Origin: Halomonas qaidamensis
Lineage (GTDB): Bacteria > Pseudomonadota > Gammaproteobacteria > Pseudomonadales > Halomonadaceae
NCBI RefSeq assembly: GCF_025917315.1
Contig: NZ_CP080627.1
Coordinates: 186,001-250,000 of the forward strand
DNA: 64,000 bases
Reading direction: 5' to 3'
The notes under the pieces were generated by a model. The model searched no databases, was not told the origin of the DNA, and saw only the letters and a program-made list of their open reading frames with translations. Within the stretch, counting starts at the first letter, position 1. Each line of letters starts with the position of its first letter. The translations under genes were made by a program, and so were the position numbers. Shown piece by piece: positions 44,866-53,292 of this stretch.

Positions 44866-46307
44866 TGACAGCTAAACTTAGAGTTAATAAATTAAATTTT
44901 TATTTGCCTGAGGGTGTGATGAATTCGTATTGTCAGGTGATGGAAAAAAATACTGAGAAAGTTTTGAAATTAACGCAAAGCTCTGGCACCGGCAGCGATA
45001 AGTTCAAACAGGCATATCAGCGATTTATTAGCGTGCTCAGGCAACATGGGGATATTGAGCAAGCCCTGAATGAACCAGTGGATCTCAGAGCGTTAGCTAT
45101 TGTTCTGAAAACAAATAACGCATTTAATATTAAGCTGTGTGAAAATCTATTTCGAAAAATTGATTATATAAAGCCTCGTCCAAGCAGTTTGTTACTTGAA
45201 GCAATCTATAGCTACTATCTTAAAAAGTACGACAAGCTGAGTGACCTAAAGTCTGTTGAAGCATGGCTGCGTAAATCAAAAGAAGCTCGTGGTGAGCTGG
45301 ATCAAAATATCGGTCAGATTCTTGGTGGCGAAGGGCCAAAATGGCTGGCTGAGTCTTGCCACATACAACAGATTGATTTTAATGCTTGTATTGAACGAGT
45401 TGGGCTTAATAATTATTTATCGGGCCGTTTTCTAGAAAATGCTAAAAACATCTACTATCTAGAAACCCTTCGGCAGCTCGAACCAGGTGAAAATCATGAG
45501 TTGCTAATTGAAATTCAGAAAAAAGAGGTGTTTGAATCTCGCTATTCTGAAGAGTCTTTGTTGGGGCATGAGGTGCTAAGAATTCTGATATCCAAGGCTG
45601 ATTCGAGACAGATATCTGATCATTGGATGAATGTCATTATGGCGATAGCTGGTGATCCACGTGTTTCAACCCGTAATGAGCGGTATATTCGCTGGTGGTC
45701 ACAAATCTCCCAAAATCTTATAGCCAAGGTTCGTGGGTGGTTGTCTAAGCTTGATTTAAGACTTTTCTTGGAGGCTCTGAAGGATTTTTCTACCCATCCT
45801 GGAAAAGAAGAGCTGAAACGAATGTATCCATCTCGCAAGCGGTTTTTGGAAGGTTTGCTGCAGCAAGAGTTAGTAATGGATACTCGATTATTCTTAACGT
45901 ATGAAGCAGAACGTTATATTCAAAAGCATTATAAAATGGAACATTTGCCCGCGTATTCGATTGTGGATGGAGGTAGTCCTAAGCCTCTGGTTTATATATA
46001 TTTAAATGATGCACATGTAATAGAGGGAACTCATAGTTGTTATTTCTGGGTATACGAACGATTAGCTAAATCAGCGGCAGTTTTTAACTATAATAAGCGT
46101 AAGTTTACGTATCGTGAGCTTACTGTTGGGCTAAATGAAAGAATGCTTGTAGAACAGAATAAAGGTTGTTATGCAGCAATACAACATAATGGAAGTTGGC
46201 AAATGAAAGCAGCCATTGCGTTAAAAGAGCTCGGAGTAGATATTGATGCTTCTATGCTTCTTACCAAATCTGATTATCAACACTACAAATTTTCAGGCCA
46301 TCTCTAA
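44865..46307 (+). CDS. zorC: Type I Zorya protein ZorC (EH_Signature family)
   Basis: A 480-residue soluble protein, mostly helical, in the position and size of ZorC, the EH_Signature-domain component of type I Zorya reported to act as a DNA-binding effector. The C-terminal region (HSCYFWVYERLAKSAAVFNY to IQHNGSWQMKAAIALKELG) is the best candidate for the signature domain. Identification relies mostly on operon position; I see no catalytic motif. The ATG at 44865 shares a base with the zorB stop and has AGGAG upstream. Confidence 0.85.
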   Translation: MTAKLRVNKLNFYLPEGVMNSYCQVMEKNTEKVLKLTQSSGTGSDKFKQAYQRFISVLRQHGDIEQALNEPVDLRALAIVLKTNNAFNIKLCENLFRKIDYIKPRPSSLLLEAIYSYYLKKYDKLSDLKSVEAWLRKSKEARGELDQNIGQILGGEGPKWLAESCHIQQIDFNACIERVGLNNYLSGRFLENAKNIYYLETLRQLEPGENHELLIEIQKKEVFESRYSEESLLGHEVLRILISKADSRQISDHWMNVIMAIAGDPRVSTRNERYIRWWSQISQNLIAKVRGWLSKLDLRLFLEALKDFSTHPGKEELKRMYPSRKRFLEGLLQQELVMDTRLFLTYEAERYIQKHYKMEHLPAYSIVDGGSPKPLVYIYLNDAHVIEGTHSCYFWVYERLAKSAAVFNYNKRKFTYRELTVGLNERMLVEQNKGCYAAIQHNGSWQMKAAIALKELGVDIDASMLLTKSDYQHYKFSGHL

Positions 46308-49300
46308 TGATGCTCAAGGAGTGGATCAATAACCTGATAGGCAACAAGCAATCTCTCAGATATCGTCAGGTAATTGATTTTGAGGGCGTTAGCTTCTTAT
46401 TCTCAGAAAATCAGCTGGCTATTATCAACCAGGGGAAAGCAGATGACCTGATTACTCAGCAGCATGTTGTCTTGCGTATGTTAGTAGAAGAAGGATTAGG
46501 AGACGAACTGCCAAACGGCTTTTCTATACCTTCTCTTTCCGTAGTCAATCTGGATCAGTTTTCCCGCGACCTACTTGAGCTTCCTGTATACTGGGAGGGA
46601 GCTATAAAAACTGATATTAAAGGTCAAACAGGGCGGTCATCATTTAGAATTAATGTACAAGCTAAGTACCCAGGAGGGCGTTTTACCAGTAGCTTTCGGA
46701 TCAATGGCCCTGTGATTCAGTTTTCAGAAGAAAGTCAGTTCTTGTTGTCAGCAGAACAACTGCTAGTTTTTGAAGCCCTGAAAAAGCACGAGGAATCTGA
46801 ATATTCTGAATTTGACAACTTGTCTATTATTTCTGCACTTCAACGGGCTCAACGCCAGGGAGTTGCAATCGAGCTGGGTCATTTTGAAAAGCTAAGGATT
46901 AATACGCCTGAATCTGTATCGGTTGAAGCCGAACTCGATGAAGAGGGAAATCTTATCTTGACTCCACAGCTGGGGCAGGATGCCAGCCATGAAGAAATGC
47001 AAAGGGTATTGGGTCAGCTACAAAACGCTGGTACTGCGTCGCTTCGTGTTAAAGATGAGATTATTCTGATTGACGAGCAAAAGATGGCGGGTATCCAGGA
47101 AGTTTTACGAAACCGTATTGTCAGTAAAGAAAAGCTGGACGACTTTTACCGTAACCCAACCGCTTTCATTGATGGTTCGTTGGTTAACCTTGAAATGGGC
47201 TTCTCTATCCGAGTCAAAGGGGCGGCACGTTTCAGGCATGCTTATTTTGGTGAGACGGATGAGTCTGGTGTTGATTGGTTTGGTAAAAAGTTCGCCCCAG
47301 TTAATGTTCTTCCCGTAAGTAAGCTGAAAGATATCATCAAAGATGAAGAGCAGCTCAATGAATTTGAGGCAGTTGTAGAACAAGCGCGTCCGACAGGTGC
47401 ACAAGAGGTTGAATTTGGTGGCAAAGTATTTGATATCTCAGACCCAGAACAGATTGAATCAGCTACTCGAACAATCCGCAACTCCTGGCTTAATCCTGAG
47501 CAAGAGGGCAGTGACTTTGTGCCGTCACAGGAAAGCACAGACGTTAGTGAAGATTCTACACCCATCGTTGTTGATATTGCTCTCAATGATAATAACCTTG
47601 AAACGCCATCTGAGGCAGTTGAGCGGTTACTAGATGATGTGCTTACTCCAGAGGAAGCTCTTTGTTGGGACAATTACCTTCGAAGCCCCTTCTCTCATCA
47701 AATTTATGGTGTGCGTTGGCTGCTGGGTCTTGCAGGTGCGAAAAAAGGGCTGGGTGGTGGTTTGCTGGCTGATGATATGGGCCTTGGTAAAACCTTTATG
47801 TCATTGGCGGCAATTGAGCATCTTTACAGAGGATGGGAGCAAGCAGCGGATGCAGTAAGGCCCTGTCTGATCGTAGCCCCCCTGAGTTTGCTGCAGAACT
47901 GGAAAGAAGAGGTTGAGAAAACCTTTGTAAAATCGCCATTTAGAGACATTGTGGTTTTGCAGTCAGAAGGAGAGTTGAGTAAATACCGTTTAGCTGGTGT
48001 GGAAACCAAAAATCAAACGATTGATGGTGATGAGGCAGTCATTCGTTATTCACTCAAGATTGGGTCTGGCTTTGGGCATGAGCGTCTCGATATGCCTAAG
48101 AGATTGGTAATCACCACTTACCAAACGCTAAGAGATTACCAGTTCTCACTCTGTGCGATTGATTGGGGTGTAGTGACATTCGATGAAGCACAGAATATCA
48201 AAAACCCTAATGCTTTACAGACTCGGGCAGCAAAAGGCCTCAAAGCACAGTTCCGTTTGTTGGCAACAGGCACTCCTGTTGAAAACAGTCTAGCTGACTT
48301 TTGGTGCATTATGGATACCGCTTGCCCTGGCTATTTGGGTAGCTACCAATCTTTCAGAGAAGCTTATGTTAAACCCATTATTCATGCGGCTGGTGATGAG
48401 CTAGAAGACGTGCGTGCCCGAATAGGTCGTCAACTTAGAGAAAATGTTGGTGCTTTGATGCTAAGGCGTTTGAAGGAAGACAACTTGGAAGGGCTTCCCG
48501 AGAAACGTCTCTATGTTGGCGTGGAGAATTCTGACTGGGAGTATATGTCGAAACTTTCTTCGCTTATGAGTGGGCAGCAACTAAATAGTTATGATTCTAT
48601 CTTATCCGGAGTCAATAAGTCAGAAGAAAACACAGTGCTCGCAGGGCTACATCAATTGCGTGATGTTTCACTACATCATCAGCTTCTACTAGGGGGGAGA
48701 CTAGATATACCAGTTAAAAAGCGCGATCTGGACGAGTTTATGGCAGAGTCTGGTAAGCTTATAAGTCTTCTATATATTCTGCATGATATTCAATGCCGCG
48801 ATGAAAAGGTAATTATTTTTTGTATCAATAAGCGTCTTCAATCATTCCTTTCTGTCGCTTTGGCCCGCTGCTTTGAACTACCGCTAATTGCAATTATTAA
48901 CGGTGATACAAAAGCTGTATCGAAAAGAAAAAGTGAGTTGACACGGAAAGGTTTAATTGAATCTTTTGAGAGTAAAGAGGGGTTCAACATTATTATCATG
49001 TCCCCTGTGGCAGCAGGAGTTGGCTTAACAGTAGTTGGTGCCAACAACGTGATTCATTTGGAACGGCATTGGAACCCAGCTAAAGAAGCCCAAGCAACAG
49101 ATCGTGTGTATCGTATTGGGCAGCAGAAGAGTGTCCAGGTTTACATTCCTACGCTCAAACATCCTAAATTCATGTCTTTTGACGAGAATCTTCATCAGTT
49201 GCTGAGCAAAAAAAGCTTGCTTCGAGATGCTGTTATTACGTCAGAGCAGGTAATGCCTGAACCACAAGGTTTTGTATCGAGAGGATTTGTAGATGAAAAA

Positions 49301-49750
49301 AATATTGCTCAAGAAGAAATCCAAAATTTGGGGTGGCAAGAGTTTGAGGCTTTTGTCGCGGAGCTGCTGTCCCTTTCTTGGCAAGCAACTGGCTGCATGT
49401 TAACTGCTGCAGGCAGTGATCATGGTGCTGATGTTGTCGTTGAGCTTGGGAGTGAGATAGCACTAGTCCAGTGTAAACATACATCAAATACTAATAGTTA
49501 TTCAGGTTACTCAGCGATTAAAGAAGTCTACTCTGCAAAAAAAATGTACGAGAAAGCTCTCTCCAAGCCCATTAGTCGATTAGTTTTTGTAACCAATGCG
49601 ACGCGCCTTGCTCGTGACACCCGAGATATTGCTAAAAAATATGATGTTGAAGTTATTGATGGGAATTTGTTGGCAAATTTGATGAATGGGATTGAAATTT
49701 CTTTTTCTAAGATTAGCTCAAGATTGTTGGCTAAACGGATCAAAATTTGA
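46307..49750 (+). CDS. zorD: Type I Zorya protein ZorD (SNF2-type helicase with Mrr-like nuclease)
   Basis: A 1147-residue effector. After an N-terminal region of about 470 residues comes a SNF2/SWI2 ATPase: LADDMGLGKT (Walker A, about residue 487), DEAQ (about 626) and ATDRVYRIGQ (motif VI, about 931). The C-terminus (residues 1005-1147) is an Mrr-type PD-(D/E)xK nuclease with GADVVVELG and QCKH (about 1041 and 1055). All catalytic residues appear intact. It starts on the last base of the zorC stop. Published ZorD acts as the DNA-degrading effector of the system. Confidence 0.93.
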   Translation: MMLKEWINNLIGNKQSLRYRQVIDFEGVSFLFSENQLAIINQGKADDLITQQHVVLRMLVEEGLGDELPNGFSIPSLSVVNLDQFSRDLLELPVYWEGAIKTDIKGQTGRSSFRINVQAKYPGGRFTSSFRINGPVIQFSEESQFLLSAEQLLVFEALKKHEESEYSEFDNLSIISALQRAQRQGVAIELGHFEKLRINTPESVSVEAELDEEGNLILTPQLGQDASHEEMQRVLGQLQNAGTASLRVKDEIILIDEQKMAGIQEVLRNRIVSKEKLDDFYRNPTAFIDGSLVNLEMGFSIRVKGAARFRHAYFGETDESGVDWFGKKFAPVNVLPVSKLKDIIKDEEQLNEFEAVVEQARPTGAQEVEFGGKVFDISDPEQIESATRTIRNSWLNPEQEGSDFVPSQESTDVSEDSTPIVVDIALNDNNLETPSEAVERLLDDVLTPEEALCWDNYLRSPFSHQIYGVRWLLGLAGAKKGLGGGLLADDMGLGKTFMSLAAIEHLYRGWEQAADAVRPCLIVAPLSLLQNWKEEVEKTFVKSPFRDIVVLQSEGELSKYRLAGVETKNQTIDGDEAVIRYSLKIGSGFGHERLDMPKRLVITTYQTLRDYQFSLCAIDWGVVTFDEAQNIKNPNALQTRAAKGLKAQFRLLATGTPVENSLADFWCIMDTACPGYLGSYQSFREAYVKPIIHAAGDELEDVRARIGRQLRENVGALMLRRLKEDNLEGLPEKRLYVGVENSDWEYMSKLSSLMSGQQLNSYDSILSGVNKSEENTVLAGLHQLRDVSLHHQLLLGGRLDIPVKKRDLDEFMAESGKLISLLYILHDIQCRDEKVIIFCINKRLQSFLSVALARCFELPLIAIINGDTKAVSKRKSELTRKGLIESFESKEGFNIIIMSPVAAGVGLTVVGANNVIHLERHWNPAKEAQATDRVYRIGQQKSVQVYIPTLKHPKFMSFDENLHQLLSKKSLLRDAVITSEQVMPEPQGFVSRGFVDEKNIAQEEIQNLGWQEFEAFVAELLSLSWQATGCMLTAAGSDHGADVVVELGSEIALVQCKHTSNTNSYSGYSAIKEVYSAKKMYEKALSKPISRLVFVTNATRLARDTRDIAKKYDVEVIDGNLLANLMNGIEISFSKISSRLLAKRIKI

Positions 49751-49943
49751 TCGGATAGATGGCATCAATACATGATGCTTGTGGCCAACATTGCACTGTG
49801 CTCAACTCTGCTGAGGGCGAGCTGGCGCTGTTGTTAAGTCGATTTGGAAGCGGGTTTGGCTCTTTCAAAGCTCCATAAGATGCTGATTGAAAAGCATGTA
49901 GCAACCGTCGTGGCGTTAGGGTAGACAGCAAAAAATAATCGAC

Positions 49944-50384
49944 TTAAGGGAGGTAATGTTCATTGGGTTGGGCATTCATTGCTGTTTCAAAATCGTAGGG
50001 GCACTGTGCGGGAAATGCGTGTGGTTTTCGGTCGACGTCAATAGCCACTGCACGAAGGGCATCATCGTAGGCGTCACTCATCAGGTCAGGCAGCAATGCG
50101 TTCAAGCTGGGGCTGTCGTTGAGTAGGCGATTCACCTTGGCTTGGGCATCTTGAATTGTCAGCCGCCAGAAGCGCGAGCGCAGTGCTGGGAGGTGATCCT
50201 ATTTCAGGAGGTGCGTTAGCAAGCAGGCCAGCAGGTTGATTAGCACGCGACGCTCGCGCCTGGCAATGCTTTCAATTTCATCCGTCAGGTGATCAATATC
50301 CAGTTTTTCTAGCTTTCCAGTGCGCAGTAACTCAGCTTGTTCAAGGGCCCATGCGTAGGTGTCGTGCTCGTATTGAACGGTCAT
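49944..50384 (-). pseudogene. DUF29-family gene interrupted by an amber stop
   Basis: Reading the minus strand from the ATG at 50384 gives a normal DUF29 protein (MTVQYEHDTYAWALEQAELL...). A single TAG at 50201-50199 (codon 62) falls where the family usually has Trp. Beyond it the same frame continues with typical DUF29 sequence (RSRFWRLTIQD, then the C-terminal PYDFETAMNAQP) to the stop at 49944. So one substitution, probably TGG to TAG, broke a 146-codon gene. DUF29 proteins are small, of unknown function, and common near mobile regions. Confidence 0.8.
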
Positions 50385-50633
50385 TGAGTGTTCACTCTGT
50401 TGGCGGGTTTCAGCATCGTCTATAGTAGCGATAACCCCGCACCCGAGGGGATGAACCTGCCAGCAACCTGTATTCAATGCAGGTTGACCAGTATAAACAG
50501 GAGGCGCTACGTTTATCTCGTTGAGCCAAGAGGCCAATATTCGCCTAGCGTACCCTGCCTAGGCAGATGAGGTATCTGGGGATGGCGAACCAGCCTTGGC
50601 TTACCCTATCAAGTGGCGCTTGGTTAGGCCAAA

Positions 50634-50700
50634 TTACTCATCTCCATCGTCACCCTTATCTTCATCCCAGTCTTCAATGCTGCGTTTGGCATCCCCGCAC
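50634..50700 (-). pseudogene. Possible degraded relic of the acidic-tail gene at 51214
   Basis: On the minus strand, one frame ends in DAKRSIEDWDEDKGDDGDE followed by TAA, resembling the end of the gene at 51214-51528 (DDKRAMERWEDDEDDKA). No start or ribosome site is found and the upstream frame dissolves into unlike sequence. It may be the remains of a second copy. The similarity is short and acidic, so chance is possible. Confidence 0.3.
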
Positions 50701-50830
50701 TGCTGAGATGTTTCTGGTGCTGGTGATGCTGTCGGGGGCTTGTGTGTTCCTTCACTACGCGTGTAGGAGGAGTGACCTTTCCTGCAGTAGAAGAATACCA
50801 AGGTCAAAATGGATTCCCGCTAAAAGCATG

Positions 50831-50960
50831 CGGGAATGACGGGGTCGGGTGGCGTACGGGAATGACGGGGTCGAGAGGTACGCGGGAATGACGGGGTCGA
50901 GAGGCACGCGGGAATGACGGGTTCGGGTGGCGTACGGGAATGACGGGGTCGGGTGGCACG
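50831..50960. repeat. Five-copy 26-bp minisatellite
   Basis: Five consecutive 26-base units, each starting CGGGAATGACGGG(G/T)TCG and ending with ACG or GTA, occupy exactly 130 bases (50831, 50857, 50883, 50909 and 50935 starts). Two unit types alternate: ...GGTGGCGTA and ...GAGGCACG-like. The preceding bases form the palindrome ATTCCCGC-N9-GCGGGAAT, similar in form to the dRS3 repeats of Neisseria. The period is not a multiple of three, so it is not coding. Confidence 0.92.
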
Positions 50961-50965
50961 CAGGA

Positions 50966-51053
50966 AATGTGAGCCGCACAGGCAGTTCAGAAAATCACGC
51001 ATTGCGGGCAGCCCGCCCATTGGCCGTGCGCTGTCGCCCTGGCAGCGTTGAAG
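50966..51053 (+). CRISPR. Degenerate type I-F CRISPR repeat-spacer-repeat relic
   Basis: Bases 50966-50993 include GCCGCACAGGCAG followed by TTCAGAAA, nearly identical to the 3' three quarters of type I-F repeats (GTTCACTGCCGCACAGGCAG then CTTAGAAA). After exactly 32 bases, the usual I-F spacer length, 51026-51053 again matches the 28-nt repeat at about 20 positions and keeps the Cas6f-type stem CTGTC-GCCCT-GGCAG. The first copy has lost its 5' seven bases where the minisatellite ends. No cas gene is in the window. The repeat consensus is from memory. Confidence 0.6.
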
Positions 51054-51163
51054 TGTATGCCCATCGCACCGCTGCGCCGTGCTTTCGCGTCGGGCTTTTG
51101 TTGCGGGTGCGTTGGGGCTTACCACGCGCGACTCGAAATCTGCGTTACTCTCATTAAAAGCAT

Positions 51164-51187
51164 GTGCGCGGCGGCGGGGCCGCGCAC
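51164..51187 (-). terminator. GC-rich hairpin, possible terminator of the 51214 gene
   Basis: GTGCGCGGC pairs with GCCGCGCAC (9 bp). Read on the minus strand it follows the stop of the 51214-51528 gene by about 26 bases, with a short TTTT shortly after. It is a plausible weak terminator. Confidence 0.5.
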
Positions 51188-51213
51188 GGTAGGCATTTTC
51201 TTGGGGTGGCTTG

Positions 51214-51528
51214 TTACGCTTTGTCGTCCTCGTCGTCTTCCCAGCGTTCCATGGCACGTTTGTCATCAGGCAGGCGGACAATATCACCTACTTTAAGCTT
51301 GTGGTGGGTGTCATGGTGATGCCCTTGGCGGTCGAGTATGGCGGCAACGTGGCCGATGCTGACGGCATCTTCTTCACGGTAAACCTCTACTTTTACGCGC
51401 ACAATGCGGCCTTGATAGCGGGCAGAGAGCATGGCTCCTGGGTAAGGTGGTTTGTGGTCGGGGTCATCTTTAAAAAATTCTGCGACGCTTGCGCTGCCTG
51501 GTTCATCCCATTCGATATGCTGATGCAT
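51214..51528 (-). CDS. Small hypothetical protein with acidic tail
   Basis: A 104-residue soluble protein, MHQHIEWDEPG... with a KVGDIVRLPDDKRAM stretch and an acidic end. I do not recognise a family; the middle (SARYQGRIVRVKVEVYREED) looks like a small beta-barrel. I take the ATG at 51528, preceded by AAAGGA, rather than the ORF start at 51558. It is divergent from the diguanylate cyclase gene. Confidence 0.6.
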   Translation of the reverse strand: MHQHIEWDEPGSASVAEFFKDDPDHKPPYPGAMLSARYQGRIVRVKVEVYREEDAVSIGHVAAILDRQGHHHDTHHKLKVGDIVRLPDDKRAMERWEDDEDDKA

Positions 51529-51669
51529 TGTCAGAGTCCTTTTGCTGAGCGTTATCACGTAGCGTGAGGTTTAAGTGTAGTGTGCGTTGATGCAATAGGG
51601 CCACTGTGCATAGACAGAGATGTTGTGGACACTTAACGTGGCCTTTTAAGGGGTTGTGGAGGGGCTTTG

Positions 51670-53292
51670 ATGACGAATCATCATGCGCTATTTGAACAGT
51701 CGGTGACGCCGTTGTTTGTCGTTGAGCGTTCAATGCATTGCTCGTCCAATGTGCAGGGCAATGCGGCCTTTCGGCGTGTTGCTGGTTGGGTGTCAGAAGA
51801 GAGTGAGTCGGCGCTGTGGCGCTGCTTTCCATTTGAGTATGAGAAGGTCATGGCTGCCATTAATGCGTGCGATACGCAGCAATTGCCACAGTATGTCAAC
51901 GTTAGTTGGGGGGAGTCGTCTTGTGGTTGGCAACTGCAGCTGTCACCGGTCATGTCGGGCGATTACCGTGCGGTGCACGGGGCGTTGCTTCAGGCGTCGT
52001 TGCCGTTTGGTGAGTCGTTGGATGCGTTTCTTAAGCAACTTCCTGGGTTTGTCTATCAGCTTCATTATTCGTTGGAAGGAGCCTGGCACTATAGCTATGT
52101 CAGTGAAAGTGTAGAGGAGTTTTTTGGGGTAAGCGTGATGGAGGTGCTGGCGGATGCACAAACGTTGCTGGACAGTATTCATCCAAATGATAAAGAGTCG
52201 GTGATAGCGAGTTCGTTAGAGAGCGCGCGTACGTTAAGGCCATGGCAGCACGAATTCAGGATGTTTCACCGTAACGGCCAGATCATTTGGGTCGAGGCGA
52301 ATGATAGGCCGCACCGTCAACAAGACGGCAGTGTGGTATGGACGGGCTACGCTAATGATATTACCCAACGAAAATCCCTAGAGACAGCACTGACCTCTAG
52401 CGAACAGCGTTTTCGTCAGTTGGTGGAGCAGGCTAACGATATTATTTATACCTTAAATGCAGCGGGAGAGCTGACGTACGTCTCGCCTAACTGGCCGCGT
52501 ATTTTGGGGCATCGCGTGGAAGAGGTGCTGGGGCGCAATATTAACTTTGTGCTGCATCCTGAGGATTTGGAGGCGTGCCGTCACTATATCTCGAAGGTTT
52601 TTCAGACAGCTAAGCCGCAAGGCATCATTGAGTATCGAGTACAGCATATCAGTGGTGAGTGGCGCTGGCATTTCACTAACGGCGCGCCAGTGCTGGACGA
52701 GCAGGGGCATGTCACTAGTTTCTTAGGTATTTCGCACGATATTACCCCGCGTCGTGAAATGGAGGAGCAGGTGCGGCGTTTGGCGCAGCAGGATTCTTTA
52801 ACGCAATTACCTAATCGGGCACAGTTTTTTGCACACTTGGCCGAGTCGCTTCAGATGTGTGAACAGGAAGGTCGCCAGTTGGCACTGCTGTTTATTGATT
52901 TGGATAACTTTAAGCCGGTAAATGATCGGCTGGGGCATGCGATTGGCGATCAGTTATTAGTGCAGGTTGCCCAGCGTATGAAGCATCGCCTGCGTGAAGG
53001 TGATGTGGTTGGGCGGATTGGGGGTGATGAGTTTGTTGCGATGCTAAGTGGGCCGCTAATGGCTAGCGAAGCGATGGGCGTTGCTAACCAGCTATGCAAT
53101 TCACTTGCCGAACCATTTTTATTAGCAGGCCATCGGGTGAGTATTTCCGCAAGCATTGGGGTGGCCATGTACCCTCTGCACGCAAGAGAAGAAGCCGCCT
53201 TGGTTCATCGTGCTGATGAGGCTATGTACATGGCCAAAGCCAAGGGGCGTAATCAAGCAGTATTTTATTCAGCGGCGTTAGCGCTTGGTTGA
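51670..53292 (+). CDS. PAS-PAS-GGDEF diguanylate cyclase
   Basis: A 540-residue cytosolic signalling protein. A degenerate N-terminal sensor region (residues 10-90) is followed by two PAS/PAC modules (about 115-240 and 245-365, each ending in the DIT-type motif) and a GGDEF domain. The active-site GGDEF (about 450-454) is intact and is preceded five residues earlier by REGD, the RxxD inhibitory site that binds the product. It should make c-di-GMP and be feedback-inhibited. The ATG at 51670 follows GGAGGGG. Its end overlaps the convergent esterase gene by 28 bases. Confidence 0.92.
   Translation: MTNHHALFEQSVTPLFVVERSMHCSSNVQGNAAFRRVAGWVSEESESALWRCFPFEYEKVMAAINACDTQQLPQYVNVSWGESSCGWQLQLSPVMSGDYRAVHGALLQASLPFGESLDAFLKQLPGFVYQLHYSLEGAWHYSYVSESVEEFFGVSVMEVLADAQTLLDSIHPNDKESVIASSLESARTLRPWQHEFRMFHRNGQIIWVEANDRPHRQQDGSVVWTGYANDITQRKSLETALTSSEQRFRQLVEQANDIIYTLNAAGELTYVSPNWPRILGHRVEEVLGRNINFVLHPEDLEACRHYISKVFQTAKPQGIIEYRVQHISGEWRWHFTNGAPVLDEQGHVTSFLGISHDITPRREMEEQVRRLAQQDSLTQLPNRAQFFAHLAESLQMCEQEGRQLALLFIDLDNFKPVNDRLGHAIGDQLLVQVAQRMKHRLREGDVVGRIGGDEFVAMLSGPLMASEAMGVANQLCNSLAEPFLLAGHRVSISASIGVAMYPLHAREEAALVHRADEAMYMAKAKGRNQAVFYSAALALG

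Larger units (their letters stand above)
50385..51213. other. Gene-free repeat-rich region in the defence island
   Basis: About 830 bases with no convincing gene. It holds the protein-tail relic near 50634, a palindrome ATTCCCGC...GCGGGAAT (50813-50838), the five-copy 26-bp array, the CRISPR-like repeat pair and a strong GC hairpin at 51164-51187. ORFs through it are shadows of the repeats. Confidence 0.6.

Noticed and set aside
49740..49931. 63-codon ORF antisense after zorD
   Set aside because: Overlaps the zorD end, no ribosome site, no similarity.
50567..50839. 90-codon + strand ORF in the island
   Set aside because: No ribosome site and composition unlike real genes; overlaps the palindrome.
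50820..51287. 155-codon ORF across the repeats on the minus strand
   Set aside because: It is a translation of the minisatellite and CRISPR-like repeat; the 26-bp period shifts frame each unit, so no stable protein is implied. The stretch resembling CLCGS is the usual artefact of translating I-F repeats.
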